64,000 nt of DNA, taken from positions 1-64,000 of the forward strand of contig JAOTOM010002265.1 of the NCBI GenBank assembly GCA_034440615.1, written 5' to 3'. Numbering within the stretch: the stretch's first letter is position 1; the number at the start of each line of letters is the position of its first letter. The DNA comes from Ashinkailepas kermadecensis. Lineage: Eukaryota > Arthropoda > Thecostraca > Neolepadidae. The position numbers and the translations under genes are program-made. The notes under the pieces were generated by a model. It made no database searches and was not told the DNA's origin. It saw only the letters and a list, made by a program, of their open reading frames with translations. Below are positions 1 to 11,575 of this stretch, piece after piece.

Positions 1-1140
1 TTATGTGGCAATAATTAGCAAAGCGTAGGAGGCCCAGCAGAATCCGTAGCATCGCACGAAGTGTGGCGAATGCGCCGAATGCGCAAGATGGGTGTGCACG
101 TGCAATAACGTTGGAGTCGTGGCGACCGGGCACTATGAACCGGAATGTCTGAAATTGGGAAATTTTATATTTTAAAGTGATTTGCGTAGATGTAATTTCA
201 GCAGTGCGAGGTGACTTGTCAAGGGATGCCAAAATAATACATTCGAACAGGGTGGGGGAGCTAGGCTTGAAATCAGACGAATCAGAAACGATAGTGATAG
301 ATTAGGCCCCTCCACAGGATAATCCAGTCGATCACTAATTATTGTATTTAAAATGGTCCCCTTTGACAAAATAGTGGTATAAATCGGAAAACTTACGCCC
401 ATGGAGCAAGGTCAACATTTCGGGGGAAAATTCCCCCTCACAAACATACAAAACAACACCGATGCCCCATATTAAATGGGAGGAACGATGTTTTAAAACG
501 TATTTTCTTCCTACAAAGTTGTCTTCTGTAATTACAGCCTGCATGATTAGAGCTTCCCAGCTTCAGTACCTTCTCAACGACACAATTTACAAAATGGTAC
601 AGCACAGCGATAACCATGGGCGTAAAGGCGTGGAATTCGAAGGTTTTGCATTATTTATGCATTATCATTGTTACATTGTTGCATTGTTGTTCAATGCTTG
701 TTCTTGTCGTGAATTTATTCGCGGAGGATTTATTATCTTAGCTTCTGTGCCAAGTGCCTTGCAGCCAGCATCAAATGTTATAAGAAAAGAAGATATAAAT
801 CCCTAAGATGACGATCAGAAAACCAATTCAATTCACTTCTCGTTGTCGCATTCGCGAAATTGTCGTTCGAGGACTGAGAAATGATCGTTTAAGCTTGTTT
901 ATGAGATCAAGCTGGTGGGAATTACTAACAGTAGTGATGAACCTAGCTATATTCAGTTAAACTTGGTGGACATAGAAGTGGGTTGATCAATGGGAGATAT
1001 CTTTCAGATATGCTCAGCACGAGCCCCACCAGCTCGCTACAATCTAGAGGCCAGTGGGAAGATTCTTCTCGTCGATAAAGCATAAAGATATTGGTTTGTT
1101 TTGGCACTGACGTATTTATCCACATTTGCATGTGTATACC
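1..1140. other. Non-coding sequence, nothing recognised
   Basis: Moderately AT-rich sequence without a coding segment, RNA gene or tandem array that I recognise. The short open frames here have no family-like motifs or exon-like splice borders. Confidence 0.5.
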
Positions 1141-1144
1141 CTGG

Positions 1145-1963
1145 TAGGGCTTAGTTCTCAGCGAAAAAAAATGATTCTCGCTATTGCGTTTTGCGTAAAT
1201 GATGCACCATGCCAAGAACAAACAAGACATCAATATGAAATCATGTTCCCATTCGGGAACCATGCTAAGAGATTAAAAAGCAATAGGAGGCCCTAACACA
1301 GGACCTCCCGGAACAGTGTAATGTGCCAAATATTTTCCAGAATAGAACAGGTGCCAAGGAAAAAAGCAGTGCTAAAGAAATGTCTTGGACGTTACTTTAT
1401 GGAATTATACAAATCAAACGAAAACTGAAGACAGAATCTAGTTCATATAATTCATAAAGATAACTTTAAAAAAGTATACCTTGCCATAGAGGATGTCGTT
1501 GTTGATGATATATGGCAACACAGAAAGGTATGATGTGCCTGAATGAATGTGTTTTTTTTTCTTCTTTTTTTGTGATGGATTATTTTGTTAGGTTCGTATT
1601 CACCCATGCATATTCTGTTTAATAATATTTTTTTTAAACAGTGGAGGCCCCCTTTTGGGGAACAGGAGGCCCCCTATGAACATTGCCCCCCTGGAAGAAT
1701 TTCGTGGCGACGCCACTGCCTGGTATGACCCAGTTTTCAGCGAAAATGTTTAGTGCTATTGCATTTTGAGTAAATGATGCACCATGCCAAGAACAAACAA
1801 AAAACCAATATGAAATCATGTTCCCCATCCTCGAACCATAGTATAAGAGCCTAAAAACAATATGAGACGCTAACACAATGGAGGCCCCCTTTCGGGGAAC
1901 AGGAGGCCCCCTTTCGACCTTGCCCCTCCCCCCCCGGAAAGAATTTCGTGGCGACGCCACTGG
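1145..1963. repeat. Interspersed element pieces in direct repeat
   Basis: Two diverged copies of a roughly 130-170 bp segment lie at about 1145-1320 and 1725-1895; both share the stretch around 'atgatgcaccatgcc'. A second pair (about 1638-1722 and 1878-1963) shares 'aacaggaggccccc' and 'tttcgtggcgacgccac'. This looks like an old transposable element in duplicate or nested form. I cannot assign a family. Confidence 0.5.
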
Positions 1964-2074
1964 CAGTAGTACTGCTCCCGGTGCGTTTGTCTGCCAATCT
2001 GCTGCCCGGCTTCGGTGCGGGTTTAGCTGAAATACGAGCTGTTCGAGCTGAGTCTGATGAAGGTGGCTGGCTGC

Positions 2075-2790
2075 TGCGGCTGCCGGCGGCTATATGGCTG
2101 TACTGCTGGCGGCTACATGGCCGTACTGCAGGCGGCTACATGGCTGTACTGCTGGCGGCTACATGGCTGCACTTCAGGCGGCTACATGGCTGCACTGCTG
2201 GCGGCTACATGGCTGCACTTCAGGCGGCTACGTGGCTGTACTGCCGGCGGCTGCATGGTTATACTGCCGGCGGCAGTGTACCTGTACGCCAACGGCTACA
2301 TGGCTGTACCGCTGGCGACGGTATACCTGTACTACCGGCGGCTGTGTACCTGTACGCCAACGGCTACATGGCTGTACTGCTGGCGGCGGTGTACCTGTAC
2401 TGCCGGCGGCGGTGTACCTATACGCCAACGGCTACATGGCTGTACTGCCTGCGGCGGTGTACCTGTACGCCAACGGCTACATGGCTGTACTGCCAGCGGT
2501 GGTGTACCTGTACGCCGGCGGCTACGTGGTTGTACTGCCGGCGATGGTGTACCTATACGCCGGCTGTACTGCCAGCGGTGGTGTACCTGTACGCCGGCGG
2601 CTACGTGGCTGCACTGCCGGCGGTGGTGTACCTGTACGCCGGTTGTACTGCCAGTGGTGGTGTACCCGTACGCCGGCGGCTATGTGGCAGTACTGCCGGC
2701 GGCCGTGTACATGTACCCCAGCGGCTACATGGCTGTACCGCTGGCGGGGGTGTGCCTGTACCTCCGGTGTGTACTGCCGATGTTGCCGCT
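2075..2790. repeat. Degenerate GC-rich minisatellite
   Basis: Built from variants of 'ggctacatggctgtactg' and 'gcggtgtacctgtacgcc', with units of roughly 30-60 bp. All three + frames stay open across most of it. This is a by-product of a stop-free repeat unit, not evidence of a protein. Confidence 0.85.
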
Positions 2791-3105
2791 ACAGCCGGCG
2801 GCGGTGTCTCCTGCGCCGCCCGGTCCGCCAGGCAGTCATGTGAACGCTACGTCTGTCTCAGGGGCGCCGTGAGCGCCCCCGTGCGCAGCACGAATCTGCT
2901 GGACATCGGCGTCACTTTCTCGCGGCCTTGGCGACGCAGTTGCGTCACCGCGCTGCCTACCGATCGGGTGTCAGCTGATCAGCAGCACATTGTCGCTAAC
3001 GCGGCCGGCAGCAAATGCCGCCCCGCTAGATGTCGGCCTGTGTTATAGGATCAGATGGTATCGTATCCGATCTGACGACGGCGGGCGACGACGGCTGTTG
3101 CGTCC

Positions 3106-3445
3106 ACCGTGGCACGACGGACCGACACACGCCGTGCCACGCCTACACGACAGACCGACACACGCCGTGCCACGCCTGCATGGCGGACCGACACACGCCG
3201 TGCCGCACCTACACGACGGACCGACACACGCCGTGCCGCACCTACACGACGGACCGACACACTCCGTGCCGCACCTACACGACGGACCGACACACGCCGT
3301 GCCACGCCTACACGACAGACCGACACACGCCGTGCCACGCCTGCATGGCGGACCGACACACGCCGTGCCGCACCTACACGACGGACCGACACACGCCGTG
3401 CCGCACCTACACGACGGACCGACACACGCCGTGCCACACCAGCAC
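3106..3445. repeat. 33-bp minisatellite, about 10 copies
   Basis: Near-perfect 33-bp units containing 'gaccgacacacgccgtgcc' and 'cctacacgac'. Because 33 is divisible by three, long open frames appear on both strands; I do not treat them as genes. Confidence 0.92.
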
Positions 3446-3594
3446 GACGGCGGGACAGGGTGGGCCGCCGGTCCGGTCCGTCTGGTGCAGCCGCGGAGAG
3501 TGAGGCTCGGCGTCACCGGTCGGCCTGACCGACGCCGCTGCGTACTCCAGCTGGCACGGCTGCCATCGGCCACGCGTCTGTCTGGTCAGGAACG

Positions 3595-3960
3595 TGTCCA
3601 CCTTGTCACTCACGTATCCGTCTCGTCAGTAGCGCGTCGACCTGTCAGTCAGGCGTCCACCTGTCAGTCAGGCGTCCACCCATCAAGCACGCGTCCACCT
3701 GGTCACTCACGCATCCGTCTCGTCAGTAATGCGTCCGCCTGTCAGTCACGCGTCCATCTGCCAAGCACGCGTCCACCTATCAATCACGCGTCCACCTGGC
3801 CAATCACGCGTCCACCTGGGCAATCACGCGTCCACCCGGGCAATCACGCGCCCGTCGCGTCGACAACACGCTCCTCTGACCAATACCGCGTTTGTCTGAT
3901 GAGCAACACATTCGTCTGGACAGTAACACGTCTGCCTGGCCAATCACGCGCGCATCGCAT
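3595..3960. repeat. Short degenerate tandem repeat
   Basis: Variants of 'cacgcgtccacctgtca' recur every 13-18 bp with frequent substitutions. No gene is visible. The following stretch to about 4880 is non-coding sequence in which I recognise nothing. Confidence 0.7.
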
Positions 3961-4884
3961 GTGGTCAGTCGTGCGTCCAGTCGCCGATTGAGCTTGCTGG
4001 ACTGTGTCCATCTCCATGACACAGCACCAGCTGTAATTGTCTGTGTGCACATGCAGTATGTTGGCTGATATTCTGCTGATGTACCAAGTTTCTATATGAC
4101 TGGTTATCAAGTTTGTATGTGATTAGGCGGGACGATCCGATGGTATTACTTCAGACCAGCATTTCTGCATTTGTTGCGCGTAGTTGACACGATATATTGC
4201 CGGCAAAGGATTAGGTGAAAATTCTGAGACTTGCTCATCTGTAATTCCATTCGTTGGCCCCTCACGCACTGTATATTTAAGCTGAGGTTAATTTTTGTTT
4301 GCATGGTAGGGTTCCTGTAGAATCACTTGCGCAATAAGACGCCAATGCTCCAGACATTTAACACCAACACTGCCATGTTGTGTGGAAAAGCGAGAGTAGA
4401 TTAAGCCTTAGTTGATGACAATAGTGGCGACTGGACATCGTGGTGCCTTGTCTTCACCTCTGCTGCCGCTGTGTAGTGTATCATTACACAACATCTGGTA
4501 GCACTGTGACGTCACCAGTCTGCGTGATCGCATGCGCCCTGTCCATCCACACAGGGCCGCCGAACCGTGCACCCGGTCTGGCGCAATGTTCGGACACAGT
4601 TCGTCTCGCGGCCTTGCGGCGTCCGGTGGAGGTCTGTTGTGGTCGACAGGCCCCCACATTGGCCAGGGATACTCCCGTGCGTATGTGGAAAGCAGGCAGG
4701 GAATCCAATCCGCCGCACAGTGCTGGCCTTGGTGTGATATGGAGTTGGATAATTATTTGGATCCAGTCTTAACAAAGCGTCTAGTTTCCGATTGATGTAA
4801 TGACGTCCATCCTGTCGGCATCAGTAAGCGTGCCCCATCCCTGTCTGCCCCGCTACCGGGCCCCAGCCCACCTTGCAGACCTTG

Positions 4885-5001
4885 TGTCGGGTCGGGTCAG
4901 GTCAGCTGTGAGACGTGTCAGCTGAAACTGTGACCTGTGTCGGGTCGGGTCAGGTCAGATGTGAGATGTGAGATGTGTCAGCTGTGACTGTGACCTGTCA
5001 G
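4885..5001 (+). repeat. Duplicated acceptor region before exon a
   Basis: Two copies of a roughly 60-bp block ('gtgtcagctg..actgtgacctgt') precede the exon at 5002. The second ends in the acceptor 'gacctgtcag'. The first copy carries the same block followed by the G-rich 'gggtcgggtcaggtcag'. The acceptor side of this exon has thus been partly duplicated. Confidence 0.5.
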
Positions 5002-5178
5002 GTGAGTCGGCTCAATGAGTCGGTGGCAGAGGTGGGGTCTCGTCTGGAGCGGTGCGAGGCGGACCGCTCGCGAATGGACCGCGAGATCGCCACCTGCCGT
5101 GAGCTCAACCTCAAGCTGGAGACGCAGCGAGAGCGACTCTCCCGGCAGCTGCTTGATCGCGACCGTGACCTCGACAAG
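5002..5178 (+). CDS. Coiled-coil protein, internal exon a (59 codons)
   Basis: An acceptor 'gacctgtcag' precedes an open segment of 59 codons ending at donor 'gacaag|gttagt', phase 0 at both ends. The product is highly charged and helical, with runs such as RLERCEADRSRMDREI and LETQRERLSRQLLDRDRD typical of a continuous coiled coil. It joins in frame to the exon at 7168. The series resembles the C-terminal part of centriolar CEP135/TSGA10-type proteins, but that is a weak family guess: coiled coils are low in specificity. Upstream exons were not found in 1-5000. The donor region is repeated once just downstream (5192-5215). Confidence 0.6.
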
Positions 5179-5191
5179 GTTAGTGATGACC

Positions 5192-5215
5192 TCGTATGTG
5201 ACCTCGACAGGGTCA
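5192..5215 (+). repeat. Extra copy of the exon a splice donor
   Basis: 'tgtgacctcgacagggtcac' repeats the exon end 'cgtgacctcgacaaggttag' about 35 bp downstream. It keeps an exon-like end and a GT dinucleotide, so it is a one-copy example of the junction duplication seen elsewhere in the window. Confidence 0.55.
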
Positions 5216-5254
5216 CTGTTGGAAAGGTCTCCTTCATATTTCGTATTTGTCTGG

Positions 5255-5440
5255 TATACATATGTATGTTGGTTGGTTGGTTATTGGTTTTTACGACACA
5301 TCGACCGTTGAGTCATGTAGCGTCGCCAATCTCTCACGCCGATTGGTCGCGGGCGAAGAGTAGCGACAGGTCAGACTCGAACCCACAACCTTTCGATTGT
5401 GAGACGAGCATCTTACCCCAGACCACTCGTTCCCTACATA
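5255..5440 (-). mobile_element. tRNA-derived SINE
   Basis: On the minus strand there is a tRNA-like head with a B-box-like 'ggttcgagtc' (about 5374-5383) and an A-box-like 'gtggtctggggtaagatgc' (about 5410-5432). It is followed by a body and a 3' end 'aaccaataaccaaccaacc'. The segment 'atgactcaacggtcgatg' in the body is related to tails found at 16853, 20785, 25899, 39232 and 47725, so this is the longest copy of a shared short retroposon family. It sits in the intron after exon a. Confidence 0.55.
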
Positions 5441-5480
5441 TGTATGTATGTATGTATGCACGCATGCATGCATGCATGCA

Positions 5481-5562
<82 letters not shown>
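5441..5562. repeat. Compound microsatellite
   Basis: Tetranucleotide runs (TATG, CATG, CATA) pass into a TA dinucleotide run of about 45 bp. Confidence 0.95.
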
Positions 5563-5565
<3 letters not shown>

Positions 5566-5749
5566 TCCGCGGAGCCGGTGGTGAGTGCTGCTGTTTCACC
5601 GACGTCTGTGCGGCCGCTTCACTCTCCCCGCTTTCGCAGACTGCCGACGTCGCGATCTTTGTGATCAGTTACTGTACGAGCTGGCTAGACTGGCGGAATG
5701 GGTGGCCTCCCAAATATGTAAAACAATAACGCCACTTTCGCCGCGCACG

Positions 5750-5945
5750 TGTCGAGCGGCTCCCTGAAGGCCGTGTTCCGCCGTGTACGTGCCGAGCGGC
5801 TCCCTGAAGGCCGTGTTCCGCCGTGCACGTGTCGAGCGGCTCCCTGAAGGCCGTGTTCCGCTGTACACGTGTCGAGCGGCTCCCTGAAGGCCGTGTTCCG
5901 CCGTATACGTGTCGAGCGGCTCCCTGAAGGCCGTGTTCCGCGCAT
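5750..5945. repeat. 40-bp minisatellite, 5 copies
   Basis: Exact 40-bp spacing of 'tccctgaaggccgtgttccg' at 5761, 5801, 5841, 5881 and 5921. It lies in the intron between exons a and b of the coiled-coil gene. Confidence 0.93.
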
Positions 5946-6309
5946 CCACTCGCACATCCCGGCTCTCGATGCGCTACGCTGATGCCGTTCGGCGTATGTA
6001 ATTGCGAGACTAAGTCCGCCATGCAGGGCGTAGGAGGGTTGCTAGTTCGTGTTCCTTGTTGCTGCGTGGTGGGTATGCAACTGCAGGTGGACGGTATGTT
6101 GATGACTAACACATCAGGCCGACAGTAAATGGGAGTATGCCACATCGTGGGAGTAGTTTGTCCTGATATGTCTCACTGAGGTGACATCAAGTCTGAGTGA
6201 TGTCCATTGATAGGTGTCAGTTTGACAGCATTGTGGTCTACAAACAGCATAACAACACAGCTGTGTGATGTGTCATGTTTGTCCTGACTTGGCTACGGCT
6301 CTGGCCACA

Positions 6310-6655
6310 GTCAAGTCAGATCTCGTGAGTCTCGTCGTGAGGGCCCGTCATGCGAGTTCTCGCCGTGTGAAGTTTCATCGTGTGGGCCCGTGATGCGAAA
6401 TCTCTTCGTGTAAAGTCTCGTCGTGTACAGTCTCGTGTAAAGTCTCGTCGTTTGGGCTAGTCACGTGATACTGGATGGACCGCTCTCGTGTAAAGCCTCA
6501 TGTGAAGTCTAACCGTGTGAAATCTCGTCGGTGAGGTCCGTCGTGTGGTCCAGTCATGTGAAGTATCATCGTGTGAAACCTCATCGAGTGAGATCCGTCG
6601 TGTGGGCCCGTGATGCGAAGTCTCGTCATGCGAGTCCTGCCGTGTGGAGCCACCC
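6310..6655. repeat. Degenerate CTCGTCGTGTGAAGT repeat
   Basis: Imperfect short units ('tctcgtcgtgtgaagt', 'gtgtgggcccgtgatgcgaa') with irregular spacing, intronic to the coiled-coil gene. Confidence 0.75.
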
Positions 6656-6924
6656 CTGTCTGGAGTACAGCCCTGACCTGTATTGTGGTGACCCGGATCC
6701 CGGTACGGTATTCTCTGACAGCGACAATAACAATTGCCGCTGGCCGGAATGAAGAGTTCCGCACCGGAGGCCAGGTGCAGTCCCAGCCGCCGGTAGTGCG
6801 GGCCGGGACTCAGTTCAATAAATGCAGAACTGGTGCTGCTCGGATGGTCCAGTGGTGCCGAGTTGTGTCTGATAGCTCTGGTCTGGTTCTGTCGGTGGGC
6901 GCTGTGTTCCGAGGTCTGTGATTC

Positions 6925-7167
6925 AGATGACCCGTCTGTCGGACAGCTGTGTTAGGAGGGTGCGGTGCTCTGGCCAGAGCTGGAGACGATGACCTCTGAG
7001 TTGAGGTAGGTGGCCTGTGTGGTCATGTGACCTGTGTGACCCGCCTGTTCGACAGCTGTGTTAGGAGGGCGCGGTGCTCTGGCCAGAGCTGGAGACTATG
7101 ACATCTGAGTTGAGGTAGGTGGCCTTGGTGGCCATAGCTGTGACCTGTGGCCCCGTCCGTCGGGCAG
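6925..7167 (+). repeat. Two diverged copies of the exon b acceptor and exon start
   Basis: Segments beginning after 'ctgtcggacag' (about 6951) and 'ctgttcgacag' (about 7059) repeat the true acceptor 'cgtccgtcgggcag' at 7154-7167. They also repeat the first 50 or so bases of the exon, including 'gagctggagacgatg'. In both copies the exon-like part ends in 'gttgaggtaggt', a donor-like sequence. The unit is about 110 bp. Confidence 0.75.
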
Positions 7168-7370
7168 TTGCGTTCAGAGAACGCGACGCTTCAGTCGGAG
7201 CTGGAGACGATGCGTCAGCAGCTGAGCGCTGAGCGGTCGTCCATACACGAGCTGGAGGCGCTGCTGAACTCGTCGCGCGGCCGCGAGTACCACACTGACG
7301 CGGCCGCTCAGCAGCGCGCTGTGGAGCTCGAGAAGATGTCCGACCGGCTGGCCGCCGTCCAGAAGATATT
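7168..7370 (+). CDS. Coiled-coil protein, penultimate exon b
   Basis: Acceptor 'tccgtcgggcag' precedes 203 coding bases, ending at donor 'gatatt|gtgagt' in phase 2. The product begins LRSENATLQSELETMRQQL and continues as a heptad-rich coiled coil through EALLNSS and AVELEKMSDRLAAVQ. The phase-2 end joins exactly to the exon at 8242: one base completes Leu, then EAQKVETG follows. If exon a is spliced directly to this exon the frame is kept. The acceptor has been duplicated twice upstream (6925-7167). Confidence 0.75.
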
Positions 7371-7564
7371 GTGAGTGCGTCTGCACGGCCTACAGCTGTA
7401 CTGCATGACACATCTGAGGCAACAAACAGCTACGAGCACTGAAAGGTGTCGAAGGACGACCACAGAGGCTGGGTAGTGGTATGCACGGGGTGGATAAACT
7501 GCGACATAAATTGTTTCGTAGAGGCTACGAACTGACACCACTGTCGCATTACTTTGATCCCCCT

Positions 7565-8241
7565 TCCCAGCCGACAAGGAGACTCAGAAGGTGGAGACAA
7601 TCTTGCTTTTTATCCCCCTCTCCAGCCGACAAGGAGATCCAGAAGGACTATCTTCTTAGGACTTCAGAGGACTTAGGAGGATTTAGACTTAGGACTTAGG
7701 ACTTCAGACTATCATTGTATTGCCATGTGAGACTTGACTCCCCTGCTGACAGGCAGGCCCAGAAATAGGAGACTAGGTGCGGACAGAAATAGGTGCGGAT
7801 GTACATAATATTGTCATGTGTACATCCGCACCTGGTGCCAGCGAGGGGCCATTACCATGTGTAACCCTACTTCCCCTGCCGACAGTAGTCCGGAAGGTGG
7901 TGACATGATAATATTAGCATGCATAACTCCACTTCCCTGCTGACAGAGGGGCTCAGAAATTGGAGGCTACTGTCATATTGCCATGTGTAACTTCGGTCCC
8001 CTGCCGACAGGAGGCCCAAAGGTACTATCATATTACCATGTGCAACTTTCCCTGCCGATGGGGAGGCCCAGCAAGTGGAGACTATCATGATATTATCATG
8101 TGTAGCTGCGTTTCCCCTGCTGACAGGGGGCACGGAAAGTTGATACGATCATGTTGCCACGTGTAACCCCTCCTACCGACAGGGAGGCCCAGCAGGTGGA
8201 TACAATCATGTTGCCACGTGTAATCCCCCCCCTACCGACAG
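7565..8241 (+). repeat. Array of the exon c acceptor plus exon start, about 10 copies
   Basis: Irregular 45-65 bp units. Each has a copy of the true acceptor and exon start ('cccctaccgacag' then 'ggaggcccagaaggtggaga') followed by an intron-like filler with 'atcatgttgccacgtgtaa'. Recognisable copies start near 7570, 7622, 7743, 7873, 7931, 7999, 8049, 8113 and 8174, and the functional one is at 8229-8260. Most keep CAG and a piece of the GAGGCCCAG exon start. Confidence 0.85.
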
Positions 8242-8599
8242 GGAGGCCCAGAAGGTGGAGACTGGCCTGTACCGGTCGCAGGCAGCAGAGCGCGACCTGG
8301 AGGTGGAACGTCTCAACCGGCAGATGATCGGCGAACGGTTCGAGAAAGAGCGCCTCAGCCAGGAGCTGCGCCGACTGCGCAAGGAGGCCACGCTGGCAGG
8401 CACTTCGGCGCTGCCAGCCGCCGGTGGCGCCACCTATAGCTCTTACGGCAGCCCACCGGTCGGTGGCGCCGTCTCTCGGTCAGTGACGGAACAGACGAGC
8501 GTGGAGCGGCAGTTCACGAGCACGGAGACGAGCAGCGGCTACCGACGCCTGTCTGACTCGCCGACGACCCCGGGCCTGGGGCCGCCTCACAGCAGCTGA
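8242..8599 (+). CDS. Coiled-coil protein, last exon c with stop
   Basis: Follows acceptor 'cctaccgacag' and runs 118 codons to TGA (8597-8599). It starts in phase with exon b. The first half is coiled coil, including LYRSQAAERDLEVERLNRQ, ERFEKERLSQELRRLRKEA. The second half is a Ser/Thr/Gly-rich tail (GATYSSYGSPPVGGAVSRS) ending GLGPPHSS. The ERFEKERLSQELRR signature is what suggests the C-terminus of a CEP135/TSGA10-like centriolar coiled-coil protein; this is inference from memory of the family. The real acceptor is the last of about ten similar copies. Confidence 0.8.
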
Positions 8600-10060
8600 G
8601 AGCGCCTGTGAGTTGCCACCGCCAGCCAGGACACGGCGGTGCGCACCGCCCGTACACCCGACACTGTATCACTAGCGCTGCACCGCCTGCACGCCCGGCA
8701 CCGTTATACCGGCCCTGTTCGATGGCCGCCGACTACTTCCTCAGCTGACGTCACGGGTGCCAGGCTGCTGTGCCATCTTTCGGCGGAAGGTGTCACGTCT
8801 GATAGAACAGGGATGACGGGACGTAACGATTGCTTTCTCACAAACAATTTTACCAGTTGCCTTACGTTAAGACGGGCGGACAACATAGGCGCCGCGATGG
8901 AACAAGAGCGGCGGTTTCACGCAGTTCCCGGGGCACTGCCGTGTCTCCGCTACTGATGGGATGGCAGCAGCACAGGTTATGTCGTCGTATATCCTCGACT
9001 GACAGCTCATCCCCGGCGTTACCGAATCATTGGCGCTGAAAAAGAAAGCGCAGCGAGCATCGGGCATCGTTTGTCACCGTACAACGGGGCTCGCGGTAAT
9101 GTTACGCTACACTGTGCCATCCCGCATCACGATACATCTCGTCGAAGCCGACTTCTATGGAGACCTGGAAATCTATATGGCCGTAATCCATATGGATGTG
9201 GAAATCGGAAGTCATCGAAAAGATCTGGATTGCTGCAATGAAATCATCAGAGGGAACAGCTGATTTCTCCCACATCCATATGGCTGGGTTTGGGAGGCGA
9301 TGAGCTGCTAGCCACCAATTTTCAAACATTCCATACTTGAAATGGCCTAAAGCCACGCTCGCTCGGCGAGGACTGGGCACATGCGGCTGGGCTGTGGTAC
9401 GCCACCAGTTTAATATAACCGCCAGGAGCGATTGGCCGCGAACAGATGTCATCATTGGGCCAGACGCAGGGGGGGAGGGGCAGCTGCCAAGACCAGGGCT
9501 GTGGCTATGGATCCAGCTCCTCTGTGTGATGTATGCAGTGAGCATCGTGAACAGTAGCTGCACTGTGTAGTGAACTATGCGACAGTAGTCATGACCGCCC
9601 ACCAGGATAGTACGCATGCATGTGTATAGCTGCAGTAGCATGCTTCCAGTGTCTCATCTCTATTCCGCAACTGGCTGTTCGGTGCCGGACCATGGCGTAT
9701 TTTCTAATGCGATGTGCGTTTCATGTACGCTCATGATGCAACAATGGCAAGCAAGCAATCACCGCAGGGAAACAATTATTGGCAATGCAACTACGCATAC
9801 CACGTGTGCCCATGCACGCAACTTAATGCGTGTATATAACGCCACTGCTCGTTCTCCGACAGCTCAAAACTGTGCCTGAAATGTGGAGCCTTCATGTGAT
9901 CTGGAACCTGAAGTGTGGGACCTTAACGTGACAGTGCAGCAGTGAGACGGCCTCGTCAGGGGGCTGCTGCGGTTCGGCACCGGTACAGGCAGGAATCGAG
10001 TGGCATGGTGCTAGTCTGGACCAGTGGCTGAAAAAGACTGATGCCATGGTGCCGGTACTG
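8600..10060. other. 3' flank of coiled-coil gene, no gene recognised
   Basis: After the stop at 8599 I see no convincing polyadenylation hexamer, exon or array. Several open frames overlap on both strands (for example 9102-9641) but have no recognisable motif. Confidence 0.5.
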
Positions 10061-10069
10061 GATCAGTGG

Positions 10070-10400
10070 AGGAATGATGACTGGCATGGTGCCAGTCTGT
10101 ACCAGTGGAGGAATGACGACTGCCATAGTGCTGGTACTGGACCAGTGGAGGAATGACGGCTGTCACGGTGCTGGTACTGGATCAGTGGAGGAATGACGAC
10201 TGCCATAGTGCTGGTACTGGACCAGTGGAGGAATGACGACTGTCACGGTGCTGGTACTGGATCAGTGGAGGAATGATGACTGACATGGTGCCAGTCTGTA
10301 CCAGTGGAGGAAAAAGACGGCTGGCATGGTGCCGGTACTCGACCAGTTGATGAATGACGACTGACATGGTGCCGGCACTGGACCGGTGAAGGAAAAAGAC
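10070..10400. repeat. 40-bp minisatellite, about 8 copies
   Basis: 'gaatgacgac' recurs at 10111, 10151, 10191, 10231 and 10271 (40-bp spacing), within units containing 'ctggtactggaccagtggag'. It is intergenic between the two convergent genes. To 10937 no other feature is seen. Confidence 0.92.
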
Positions 10401-10937
10401 GGCCGTCCTGGCGCTAATTTAACTTGATGAATGCTGCCCAGGACGGCTGGAGCGAGCCAGCCCCCTGGTAAACGGTGAGCTCTGTTGACCACCCCACCGT
10501 CAAACTCTCAAGTCATGAAGCCTGTCACCACGTGACGCCATCCAAACTTGGACTGCTCATGCTACTTCCTGTAGTCGTTTGAACGGTGCCACTTACACTG
10601 CTACGAAAAAGAGAATCGACAGAACTCGACTCGCGACGGTGGTACAGACTGACGGCTGATGTGGAAAACGATGTTGATGAACAGAGCGTGATACAACTAA
10701 TAATCGATCACTGCCAGACGTGATATATAATGGTCCGCGTGCACAGCAGAACTTGTATATGACATGCAGGTACAGACATTAACCTGCGTTCTGCTCGCGC
10801 AGCGAATGGGCGCCCTGTGTTGTGTGTTGATCGAGTGTGGCGAGTGTTTTGTCCCTGTTGGACGGTGTTTTACGAAGGCGAGCGAGGCGTTCGGGACTTG
10901 ACTGGCCCCGGCAGCCAGAGCCGTCGCATAGACATAG

Positions 10938-10943
10938 TTTATT
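10938..10943 (-). terminator. Possible SCYL2 polyadenylation signal
   Basis: TTTATT on the + strand reads AATAAA on the minus strand, about 1 kb downstream of the SCYL2 stop at 11931. It is the first canonical hexamer I noticed in that direction. Its use is unproven. Confidence 0.3.
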
Positions 10944-11534
10944 GGCGACGAGTGCCGTGTTAAAATATCGCCGCCGCACGCGTGCCGGCGTAAACGTTAA
11001 CGACAATAAAATGAACCAAACAAACAAGGGCACATCACAATTTCGGAATGTCAAAGCAGTTGTCCGAGGCACCAGATATGCCAGAAAGAGCACAGTTCAC
11101 ACATGGCGGTCACACGGCCACATACGAACACCGGGCGCGCCTGGGGAACCGGAGGCACGGCGTTCGAGTCGCCGCGGTGCCAGCCCTCCCTGTCAGGATG
11201 AGAGGGAGGCAACGCCGTGCGGCCGCGGCTGCTTAGCGCGTCGTAAACCCACAAAACACATCCACAACACCAACACCAATACATAACCTGTTGACGTCCA
11301 GCCCGAACATGCGTGTACCGGTCCCGTAGGCCACAGCTCGTCCTGCTGGGATACACCTGTCTCGGCTCGCCCGGCCGCACGCCCTTCATTGCACGAGTAC
11401 CGTGGCCGCAAGTTAGCTGCTGACGCGCCATCAGCCGACTAACACACATGCACACGCGGCGATATCTGTAAACAGTTAAAGCTCGCTGCCGCAAAATACA
11501 CATACCGACACCGTGCACACGCACCCACACGTAC

Positions 11535-11575
11535 ACGTTACGTACACGCACGCACACGCACACACACACACACCG
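11535..11575. repeat. (AC)n microsatellite
   Basis: Alternating cacgcacgcacac passing into cacacacaca, in the presumed 3' untranslated region of SCYL2. Confidence 0.85.

Noticed and set aside
2057..3048. Trp/Leu/Tyr-rich repeat proteins in three + frames
   Set aside because: The minisatellite unit lacks stops in all frames; no coding evidence.
5632..5720. Possible extra exon of the coiled-coil gene after 'gctttcgcag'
   Set aside because: The helical-looking frame (LCDQLLYELARLAEW) does not fit the phase-0 join from exon a, and no clear donor follows. Exons a and b join in frame without it.
9102..9641. 179-codon open frame on the minus strand
   Set aside because: No recognisable domain, no coding-like composition and no splice context.
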